64,000 nucleotides of DNA from Halodesulfovibrio sp. MK-HDV (GTDB taxonomy: Bacteria > Desulfobacterota > Desulfovibrionia > Desulfovibrionales > Desulfovibrionaceae), in NCBI RefSeq assembly GCF_009914765.1, contig NZ_WYDS01000008.1, positions 72,955-136,954 on the forward strand, given 5' to 3'. The notes below the pieces were generated by a model. That model worked only from the letters and a program-made list of their open reading frames with translations. It made no database searches and was not told the DNA's origin. Within the stretch, counting starts at the first letter, position 1; every line of letters begins with the position of its first letter. Shown piece after piece: positions 42,806 through 50,150 of the stretch. The translations under genes were made by a program, and so were the position numbers.

Positions 42806-44296
42806 ATGTTTTCATTACGCACGAGAATAGCGTTGTTACTGTTCTGTGTTATTGCTCTAAATCTGGCAGGTGCAGGCATAACATTGTGGTACACCAACCG
42901 GACGCAAAGTTTGCAAGTGCAGCTTTCTGCTAAAAATGTGGCAGCGTTGGAAGCATCACATGGTTTGTCTGCATCACTGATGGATCAAAAGGGAAACACT
43001 ACCTACTACCTGCTTTCACATGATGATTCATGGTTAAAAGAGCTTAATGCTAAGCGCGAACTTTTTGAAGGATGGCTTGTTAAAGCAAAGGAATCTGCTT
43101 TTTCTGCTGAAAGCCTTCTTGTGCTTTCTGAGTTGGAATCTTTGTATGCAGAATATGATGCCAGCAGAAAAGAAGTTATTGAAAGTTACAAGCAGGGACA
43201 TCCGGACGCCGGAGCTGAACTGCATTGGAAAATTCGCGATGAATTCAACACATTGTTGCTTTTAAGCAAAGAGTTCAGAACGCTTTATGTGCAGGCTATT
43301 GAATTGAATCGTAAGGAGTTTTCGGAAGAAGCTGAGATAGTCAATAAGGTAATTATGGCCGGTTTGATTTTATCGGCAATTATCGAGCTTTTCCTTATCG
43401 TCTTTTTATACAGAAAAATTTTAGATCCTATTCGAAATCTTGCTCATGCCACGGGTGAGGTTGGTGACAGTGCTTCTCCTTCCACTAAAAACGATGTGCT
43501 TACATTAAGTAACAAAGTTGAATCGTTAATCATACATATTGATGACACCCAGAAAGAGCTTGATGCGAATAAGGAAACGCTCCTTCAGTCGGAAAAAATG
43601 GCGCTTGTCGGCAAGCTTGCAGCGGGTGTTGCCCATTCCATCCGAAATCCACTTACTTCTGTAAAGATGCGACTGTTTTCTTTGGAAAGGTCGTTACAGT
43701 TGGATGGACAACAGCAGGAAGATTTTGATGTTGTGAGCGAAGAAATTCTGCATATTGATAACATTATGAAAAACTTTCTTGAATTTGCCCGCCGTCCAAA
43801 ATTAAAAGCGAAAATTCAAAGCCCATCTGAAGTTGTCGATACGGCACTTAGGCTCCTTAAGCACCGGTTTGAATCGCAGGAAGTGAATGTTTCTGTTGAG
43901 CGAACAGGACTTTTACCTGCGATACCTATTGATGGTGGACTGTTAAAAGAGACACTTGTTAACTTGATTCTGAACGCTTGTGATGCAATGGTTCAAGGAG
44001 GCTCGATTACTATTACGGAGAAAACGGATGTGGTTGAGCCGCTTGGAACAATCGTTTTTATCAGAATCGAAGATACAGGGCCGGGGATTGCTGAGGATGT
44101 TATAGAACAAATTTTCGAACCGTTTTTCAGTACAAAAGAAGAGGGTTCAGGGCTCGGGCTTGCCATTGCAAGACGGATTGTGGAAGAGCATGGCGGCTGG
44201 TTGCATGTAACGTCTTCTGAAAATAAGGGCACAACATTCTTACTCGCGCTTCCTGCAACAAGAGGGAAACATGGCAAAAATTCTCTTAGTAGATGA
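42806..44296 (+). CDS. Sensor histidine kinase 2
   Basis: 496 residues from ATG 42806 (aagg 9 nt upstream and beyond the terminator at 42737-42778; upstream in-frame starts fall within that hairpin). Helix at 8-28, a helical periplasmic segment (about 30-185), second helix near 190-212, HAMP-like linker, HisKA with His277 (AAGVAHSIRNPLTS) and HATPase (NLILNACDAM; GSGLGLAIARRI). Its stop lies 26 nt inside the next gene, the sigma-54 activator, which is therefore its likely partner (NtrB/NtrC-like pairing). Confidence 0.92.
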   Translation: MFSLRTRIALLLFCVIALNLAGAGITLWYTNRTQSLQVQLSAKNVAALEASHGLSASLMDQKGNTTYYLLSHDDSWLKELNAKRELFEGWLVKAKESAFSAESLLVLSELESLYAEYDASRKEVIESYKQGHPDAGAELHWKIRDEFNTLLLLSKEFRTLYVQAIELNRKEFSEEAEIVNKVIMAGLILSAIIELFLIVFLYRKILDPIRNLAHATGEVGDSASPSTKNDVLTLSNKVESLIIHIDDTQKELDANKETLLQSEKMALVGKLAAGVAHSIRNPLTSVKMRLFSLERSLQLDGQQQEDFDVVSEEILHIDNIMKNFLEFARRPKLKAKIQSPSEVVDTALRLLKHRFESQEVNVSVERTGLLPAIPIDGGLLKETLVNLILNACDAMVQGGSITITEKTDVVEPLGTIVFIRIEDTGPGIAEDVIEQIFEPFFSTKEEGSGLGLAIARRIVEEHGGWLHVTSSENKGTTFLLALPATRGKHGKNSLSR

Positions 44297-45668
44297 TGAC
44301 GCTCAGTTACGTAAAAGTTTTCAGAATATTCTTCATACTGAAGGGTATGAGGTTGTGGAAGCGCATTGCGGTGAAACTGGTGTTGAATTGGCCGAAAAAG
44401 AAAGGCCGGACATTGCCGTGTTGGATGTTCGACTTCCGGGTATGAACGGGCTTGAGACTTTTAAGGCTCTCCGTGCGTTGTATCCTGATCTGCCGGTTCT
44501 TATTATGACGGCATACGGCACCACAGATACTGCCATCGAATCAACAAAGATGGGGGCGTTTGATTATGTCATGAAACCCTTTGATGTTCCGGAAATTTTA
44601 TCCCTTATCGAAAAAGCAATTCAAGCTGCATCAGCTCATGCCCGTACTGCCCCTATGCCATCAAATACACCTATTCTTCTTGGAAAAAGCAGGGCGATGC
44701 AGGATGTCTGCAAAAAAATTGGACGAGCTGCACCAACGGATGCCACCATTCTTATACGTGGAGAATCTGGCACTGGTAAGGAGCTTGTTGCACAGGCAAT
44801 CCATAAGCATAGCTTGCGTTCAAAGGCACCATTTCAAGTTATTAACTGCGTTGCTATTCCAGATACGTTACTTGAGAGTGAGTTGTTCGGGTACGAGAAG
44901 GGCGCATTCACCGGTGCGACTCATCGTAAAGCGGGTAAGATTGAACTGGCAAACGGCGGAACAGTCTTCTTAGACGAAATCGGCGATATGCCGACTTCAA
45001 TTCAAGCTAAAATTTTACGCCTGCTACAGGAACGGCAAGTAGAGCGACTGGGTGGTAGCCATCCTATATCTGTAGATGTTCGAGTTCTTGCTGCTACAAA
45101 CAAAGACTTGGAACAGGCTGTTGCAAATGGAGAGTTCAGGGAAGATTTGTACTACCGTTTGAATGTAGTAAACATCCCCCTTCCTCCAATCCGCGAGCGA
45201 ACAGAGGATATCCCTATGTTGGCTGAGCATTTTCTGTCCATGCACTCCAGCGCATCAGACATGCATAATCCCGGTTTGACCGATGAAGCTTTGGCTATGA
45301 TGCAAAAATATTCATGGCCGGGGAATGTTCGTGAGTTAAGCAACAAAATGCATAAGGCGCTTATTTTTAGCCGTGGTCTTCCACTAGATAAAGACGATTT
45401 TGTGAAGCTTGTAGAGGGAGCCGCTGCTACTCCTCAAACTGTAGGTGATGAGGAAGACGTTCGCTCATGGGTGACACGCACGTTACTTACAGAGCATCAT
45501 GAAAAGACTTTTGAAACGCTTGCAGATCGCTTTGGGGCGATTGTCATTTCTGAAGCACTTGAACTAGCTTCGTGGAATAAAACCCGTGCGGCAAAATTGC
45601 TTGGAATGTCCAGACCGACATTGCTAGGCAGGATTGAAAAGTATGGGCTGAAGGAAAATGTGCGTTAG
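44271..45668 (+). CDS. Sigma-54-dependent response regulator (NtrC family)
   Basis: 465 residues. Receiver with Asp52 (VLDVRLPGMNG), an AAA+ domain with Walker A GESGTGKE, the sigma-54 contact loop GAFTGA (211-216) and Walker B GGTVFLDEIGD, and a C-terminal Fis-type HTH (NKTRAAKLLGMSRPTLLGRI). It activates sigma-54 promoters by ATP hydrolysis when phosphorylated. Two sigma-54 promoters lie nearby (40019 and 45948) and are probable targets. It overlaps kinase 2. Confidence 0.95.
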   Translation: MAKILLVDDDAQLRKSFQNILHTEGYEVVEAHCGETGVELAEKERPDIAVLDVRLPGMNGLETFKALRALYPDLPVLIMTAYGTTDTAIESTKMGAFDYVMKPFDVPEILSLIEKAIQAASAHARTAPMPSNTPILLGKSRAMQDVCKKIGRAAPTDATILIRGESGTGKELVAQAIHKHSLRSKAPFQVINCVAIPDTLLESELFGYEKGAFTGATHRKAGKIELANGGTVFLDEIGDMPTSIQAKILRLLQERQVERLGGSHPISVDVRVLAATNKDLEQAVANGEFREDLYYRLNVVNIPLPPIRERTEDIPMLAEHFLSMHSSASDMHNPGLTDEALAMMQKYSWPGNVRELSNKMHKALIFSRGLPLDKDDFVKLVEGAAATPQTVGDEEDVRSWVTRTLLTEHHEKTFETLADRFGAIVISEALELASWNKTRAAKLLGMSRPTLLGRIEKYGLKENVR

Positions 45669-45830
45669 GGGGTTGGTGCTTTTTCAGATGCCTGTAACGT
45701 GTGTGGTATCTAGTTTGTTTGTGAGTGCATAAGATTGCGCCATCCTGTTTGTTGAATAGATTCTTAAGAGTAAACCCCGTATGCATGGTTATGTGTACTC
45801 AACAGATTGAACTGTAAAAAAAAATTACAT

Positions 45831-45841
45831 CAATCGTAAAA
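45831..45841 (-). promoter_or_regulatory. Possible activator site, shared 11-mer upstream of sigma-54 promoter 2
   Basis: - strand TTTTACGATTG, 107 bp upstream of the -24 element and identical to the word upstream of promoter 1. The distance is normal for enhancer binding. The word is AT-rich, so chance sharing is possible. Confidence 0.3.
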
Positions 45842-45852
45842 TATTCTGACGA

Positions 45853-45887
45853 AAGAGTGTGCCACTTTGAGGCGCACTCTTTTTTTA
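45853..45887 (+). terminator. Terminator after the sigma-54 activator gene
   Basis: aagagtgtgcc / ggcgcactctt stem (one G-U pair), actttga loop, T7 tail. Confidence 0.9.
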
Positions 45888-45947
45888 TGTCCTCATAAAA
45901 GTATTGTAAATCAATATGTTAATTGTTTCCTGTTCGGTTGTAATGTT

Positions 45948-45962
45948 TGGCACACCACTTGC
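45948..45962 (+). promoter_or_regulatory. Sigma-54 promoter 2 (-24/-12)
   Basis: TGGCACACCACTTGC matches the TGGCAC-N5-TTGC consensus exactly. It would drive the histidine kinase 3 / regulator / TauE / PEP-synthase-like operon after a ~390-nt leader. Confidence 0.8.
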
Positions 45963-45974
45963 CTAATAGAAGGC

Positions 45975-46365
45975 ATGGTATGCAATGTAACTCTATATAA
46001 CTTCTCGACAGTGCTTGTTGTCCAAGCTCGTCACTCTAGCATGTGGGATGAAAAGATTGACATCTTCTTTTCATTATACGGCGGGATTGGGAACGGCACC
46101 TGTGGAGCTAAGCATCCCGTAGTTAGCCAGAGAGATATTTTTTTATCTTTTACTACGGTTTGCTGCTCTGTTGGGAAGGCTAGCATTGTGTCTGGTTGCA
46201 TTGCATACCTCTCTTTTTCAACGACGGCACGCCTGTTGGGTAACGTTACTGTTCCGTACGACCAACAGAAGCACTTGCTAGCGAGAATTTCGATGTTTGC
46301 TGAAGACATTGTAGGGGCAAGTTGTTTTGTGTTGTCATGCATAGCTACGCGGGAGGGGTAAGGAT
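45975..46365 (+). other. Long untranslated leader of the second sigma-54 operon
   Basis: About 390 nt between the predicted sigma-54 start site and the kinase 3 ATG. An open frame (45867-46361) crosses it but also crosses the promoter and the terminator and is Cys/Ser-rich without pattern, so I do not accept it as a gene. The leader may hold regulatory RNA or a second promoter. Confidence 0.4.
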
Positions 46366-47730
46366 ATGTATATTTCCTCGCATAACTCCTTCCGCTGGCT
46401 TGCAACAAGAATCTTCCTGATTGGTATCGGTCCTCTTTTTATCCTCTCTGTTGTTTTATGCAGCCGTGTTGTCCAAAATTTTCTGGATGATGCCGCAGCC
46501 CCTGCACTTCGGTATGCGCAGGCGATGGTTGAGAACAAAGAGGTTCATACTACGCAAGAGTTGCGTGAAAAGCTGTCAATGTTGCTTCCCGACGGGCAGT
46601 GGATCATCCAGAACGAATCCAATGAAATTACATCTTCCAATATTGAAGATAGCGCTGAGCAACTACGACTGGTGGATGCTGTTCACCTTCAGAATGGTGA
46701 TCATTCAAGCTCAATATATGCTCCAAAATTACCACTTCCAAACTCCAGTGTGTGGCTGCACGTCTATATGCCGGAATCGGGCAGTGTTTTTTACGGAGTC
46801 TCCATAGAGTCTCTGTTACCTGGTGCAACCTTTTCCTTTGGCCTGTGTCTGACTCTGTTTTTTTCTCTGCTTGTTACATCCATCTTTAATTCCGTTATCT
46901 TTTCAAGTTTTGTTCATGAAAAACTCGCTCAGGAGACAGTGCTGCGGGAAAAGCTTGAGCAAAAATTGATTGAATCCAACCGGCTCTCTGCCCAGACAAG
47001 AGTTGTCGCGGGGATCGCGCATGAGATTAACACACCACTCGCGATCATTATTCAGGAAGCTGGATGGGTGAAGGAACTGCTTGAAGATCTACAGGAACAT
47101 GTCGAATTGCTTAATAAAGAGCCTAGAAAAGCGCTGTGTGCAACGTTTGCAGAGATGGATGCTTCGCTGAATGTGATGTGCAAGCAGGGTAAGCGATGTG
47201 CGGATATTACGCATGGCTTGCTGCGAATGTCGCGTAAGGGTGCTGAGAATAAAGCTGAAGTGGATGTGAATGTGGTTGTTCAGGACGTTATGCACTTATT
47301 GCAGCCGAAGGCTTTAGAGCTTGGGATCGAGTTTAAATCGCAAATCAATGCCTTTGTGCCTGCGTATGCATCGTCCGGTCATGTGCAACAGATCTTGTTG
47401 AACATTGTTAACAACGCCATTGATGCTGTAGCCGCGAGCAATAGAGAAGTGCGCAGGGTTACCGTATCTACATTCAGCACAAAAGAGACGGTTCTTATCC
47501 GTGTGACAGATACAGGAGTAGGACTTTCTCTTGAGCTTAAAAATAGAATTTTCGAACCATTTTTCACAACAAAGGCAGCGGGGCATGGCACCGGTCTTGG
47601 TTTATCAATCTCCCATTCTCTTGCAAGGCGGAACAACGGAAAGCTTACCGTGGAATCAAGCCCAGAAAAAGGAAGCAGTTTCACGCTAACTCTGCCAGTG
47701 GCAGAAGTAGATTTTTTACCTGCATTGTAG
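46366..47730 (+). CDS. Sensor histidine kinase 3
   Basis: 454 residues, ATG with a strong gggaggggtaagg site. Helix near 11-33, a small periplasmic sensor (about 35-150), second helix near 157-182, HisKA with His219 (VAGIAHEINTPLAI), and HATPase (NIVNNAIDAV; GTGLGLSISHSLARR). It is first in the operon with response regulator 3, TauE/SafE and the PEP-synthase-like gene. Confidence 0.92.
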   Translation: MYISSHNSFRWLATRIFLIGIGPLFILSVVLCSRVVQNFLDDAAAPALRYAQAMVENKEVHTTQELREKLSMLLPDGQWIIQNESNEITSSNIEDSAEQLRLVDAVHLQNGDHSSSIYAPKLPLPNSSVWLHVYMPESGSVFYGVSIESLLPGATFSFGLCLTLFFSLLVTSIFNSVIFSSFVHEKLAQETVLREKLEQKLIESNRLSAQTRVVAGIAHEINTPLAIIIQEAGWVKELLEDLQEHVELLNKEPRKALCATFAEMDASLNVMCKQGKRCADITHGLLRMSRKGAENKAEVDVNVVVQDVMHLLQPKALELGIEFKSQINAFVPAYASSGHVQQILLNIVNNAIDAVAASNREVRRVTVSTFSTKETVLIRVTDTGVGLSLELKNRIFEPFFTTKAAGHGTGLGLSISHSLARRNNGKLTVESSPEKGSSFTLTLPVAEVDFLPAL

Positions 47731-47757
47731 GCGTCCAGACCAAGGAGAAGTGATCAC

Positions 47758-48141
47758 ATGGAAGAATTAAAAATATTACTAGTTGATGATGAGCCGGATT
47801 TTTTATCCGTAATTGCGCGCAGGCTGGCACGAAGAAATGTTTCAGTAAGCGTTGCATCCTCCGGCTTGGAAGCACTGGAAAAGTTGGAAGCAGAACCTGT
47901 AAAGGTTGTTGTTTTAGATGTGAAGATGCCGGGCATTGACGGCATTGAAACACTGCGGCGGATCAAAGAACTCATGCCTGATGTGGAAGTAATTATGCTG
48001 ACAGGCCATGCAGATCTCGATGTTGCTATCAGTGGAATGGCACTGGGGGCATATGACTATTTGTTGAAGCCTGCTGACATCGATGAGCTCATGTTCAAAG
48101 TTCATGATGCTGCAAATGTACATAATTCACACCGTTCTTAG
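47758..48141 (+). CDS. Single-domain response regulator 3
   Basis: 127 residues, receiver only: VDDEPDF, Asp54 (VLDVKMPGIDG), TGHAD and LLKPAD. It resembles regulator 1 in size and lack of output domain. Its partner is most likely kinase 3, whose gene ends 27 nt upstream. Confidence 0.92.
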   Translation: MEELKILLVDDEPDFLSVIARRLARRNVSVSVASSGLEALEKLEAEPVKVVVLDVKMPGIDGIETLRRIKELMPDVEVIMLTGHADLDVAISGMALGAYDYLLKPADIDELMFKVHDAANVHNSHRS

Positions 48142-48183
48142 CATTACGCACAGAACTTGTGGTTAGTTATCCAGGAGGAAGTT

Positions 48184-49434
48184 ATGAGGAAATTTTATGC
48201 TGTATTTATGGCCGCTTCGCAAGCGCATGCGAGGTGGGAGTTAGAAGTTTCGCACAATATATTGCGAAGCAAAAAACGTATGCTGATACTTTTGGCGCTC
48301 GCGCTACCGGCAATTCTTGTGTCTCTGGCAGTGGCTGGCGATGTGATGCCGGAAATTTTAGGCGGAAAAAAGGCATACTCACCTGCTTTTTACACGCCTG
48401 GAATTTTTGCAGTCTCAATTGTTATCGGACTCTTCGCAGGGCTTATCACCGGGTGTATCGGAGCTGGCGGCGGTTTTATTATTACTCCGGCTCTTATGAG
48501 TGCTGGCATTAAAGGTATCTTGGCAGTAGGTACCGACCTTTTCCATATTTTTGCAAAGGCAATTATGGGGACTGTTATTCATAAAAAACTCGGTAATGTC
48601 TCACCTAAGCTTGCTGGAGCCTTTCTAGTAGGTTCTCTAGGCGGGGTTGTCTGTGGTGGCCTTGTAAACAGGGCACTATACGAAATTAACCCTGTGCTAA
48701 GTGATGCCTTTATTAGTGCCATTTATGTTGTGCTGTTAGGGTTCCTTGGCTTCTATTCTTTGATCGATTTTTTGAAGCTGCGTAATCAGGACGACGGCGG
48801 TGATGCTCATGGTTCTACTCCGGCAGACGGACAGGGACTTGCGTCTAAACTGCAAGGTGTAAACCTTCCGCCTATGATCACCTTTGACGAAGATCTGGTT
48901 CCGGGTGGCAAGCAGATTTCAGGTGTGTTTGTTGCAATCTGTGGTGTTTTTGTAGGTTTTGCTGCGGCAATTATGGGCGTTGGCGGCGGGTTCCTTACCT
49001 TCCCTATGTTTGTATATGTTCTGGGTGTTTCGAGCTTTACAACTGTTGGTACAGATATTTTACAGATTATCTTTACCGCCGGTTTTGCTTCCATCACACA
49101 GTACGCCATTTATGGCTTTATCTTCTATACACTCGCAATGGGCATGCTTTTAGGCTCCTTGCTGGGTATTCAGCTTGGTGCACTCACAACACGCGTTGTA
49201 AAAGGCATCTATATCCGTGGATTTTATGCAACAGCAATTTTAGCAGGGTTCGTTAACAGACTGTTGGCATTGCCTGCAAAATTACAAGAAATGGAAGTGC
49301 TGGATATTTCTCCGGAGTTTGCACAAACAATAGCAACATGGGGCAACTACGCATTCTTTATTGTGGTGACTATTTTTGCTCTGTGGGTAATTTCTAAATT
49401 CGTTACCAACATACCAACACTGAGGAGGGATTAG
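48184..49434 (+). CDS. TauE/SafE family sulfite/sulfonate exporter-like protein
   Basis: 416 residues from ATG 48184 with aggagg 5 nt upstream. Eight or more membrane helices arranged as two TauE/SafE halves, each with a glycine-rich signature: GCIGAGGGFIITPALMSAGIKG and MGVGGGFLTFPMFVYVLGV. The N-terminus carries an unusual conserved cytoplasmic leader (MRKFYAVFMAASQAHARWE). The family exports sulfite or sulfoacetate or moves other anions. The neighbouring PEP-synthase-like protein hints at an anion or carboxylate process, but the substrate is unknown. Confidence 0.9.
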   Translation: MRKFYAVFMAASQAHARWELEVSHNILRSKKRMLILLALALPAILVSLAVAGDVMPEILGGKKAYSPAFYTPGIFAVSIVIGLFAGLITGCIGAGGGFIITPALMSAGIKGILAVGTDLFHIFAKAIMGTVIHKKLGNVSPKLAGAFLVGSLGGVVCGGLVNRALYEINPVLSDAFISAIYVVLLGFLGFYSLIDFLKLRNQDDGGDAHGSTPADGQGLASKLQGVNLPPMITFDEDLVPGGKQISGVFVAICGVFVGFAAAIMGVGGGFLTFPMFVYVLGVSSFTTVGTDILQIIFTAGFASITQYAIYGFIFYTLAMGMLLGSLLGIQLGALTTRVVKGIYIRGFYATAILAGFVNRLLALPAKLQEMEVLDISPEFAQTIATWGNYAFFIVVTIFALWVISKFVTNIPTLRRD

Positions 49435-49436
49435 TG

Positions 49437-50147
49437 ATGCTAATACGAGATCATAAAAATTTCATGCTTGGGTTGGTGATGGCCATAAGTTTTGGATGCG
49501 TATTTGCGGGAATGTTTATGCCTTGGTTCGGTAACGGCAGGAGTGCATTTCAGGCTTCGGATGATTTGTTTAACTCTATCTCAAAAGGCTCTACGCATTA
49601 CATAGGCTTTTTGAGAGAGAACAATCAGGCGGTTGAAAATACCGCGGTCGCAGTTTCATTACAGTTTAGTAGTCAGGAGGTTGCTCAGCAGGCAGCACTG
49701 TTGCTCGAAAATACAGGTAATGTTGTAATGAAAGATGAAACTAGCCTTGAGTTTTCAGGAACTCTCGGTTCCATGCTTTCATCCGCAATTACAGATAGCG
49801 ATACTGCCTTCTATAATGATGAAGCAACGCTTATGAAACGGTATGGTATGCTTCCTAAAGTGGTAATGTATAGATGGTGGCAGACCCTTAAAGAAACAGA
49901 AAAAGCACTCAAACGTCAGAAAATGTTCCCAGAGGCGGTTGTGGTAAATGCTGTTATCCTGAAAGGGGTGGAAGTGGGGTATAACTATTTTGGTATTGAA
50001 CCAAAAAGAGCCTCGAATAGTTATGGAATTCTCTCCTTTGCTTTGATCTTTTATGTTATCTACACACTATGGTGGGGATATGCACTTTTCCACTTATGTG
50101 AAGGTGTTGGACTCGCTATGAAAGGTGGCTCTAAAAAGGAAGTGTAG
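49437..50147 (+). CDS. Membrane protein with two helices and a periplasmic domain
   Basis: 236 residues from ATG 49437 (ggaggg upstream; a GTG at 49434 overlaps the preceding stop). One helix near 10-32 (LGLVMAISFGCVFAGMFMPWF), a periplasmic domain of about 150 residues, and a C-terminal helix pair region (LSFALIFYVIYTLWWGYALF). No family recognised. Its position between TauE/SafE and the PEP-synthase-like gene, with gaps of 2 and 3 nt, suggests an accessory subunit of the transporter. Confidence 0.75.
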   Translation: MLIRDHKNFMLGLVMAISFGCVFAGMFMPWFGNGRSAFQASDDLFNSISKGSTHYIGFLRENNQAVENTAVAVSLQFSSQEVAQQAALLLENTGNVVMKDETSLEFSGTLGSMLSSAITDSDTAFYNDEATLMKRYGMLPKVVMYRWWQTLKETEKALKRQKMFPEAVVVNAVILKGVEVGYNYFGIEPKRASNSYGILSFALIFYVIYTLWWGYALFHLCEGVGLAMKGGSKKEV

Positions 50148-50150
50148 TGA

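Noticed and set aside
45867-46361. 164-residue open frame upstream of histidine kinase 3
   Set aside because: It starts inside a terminator and runs through a consensus sigma-54 promoter; composition is Cys/Ser-rich without any domain pattern.
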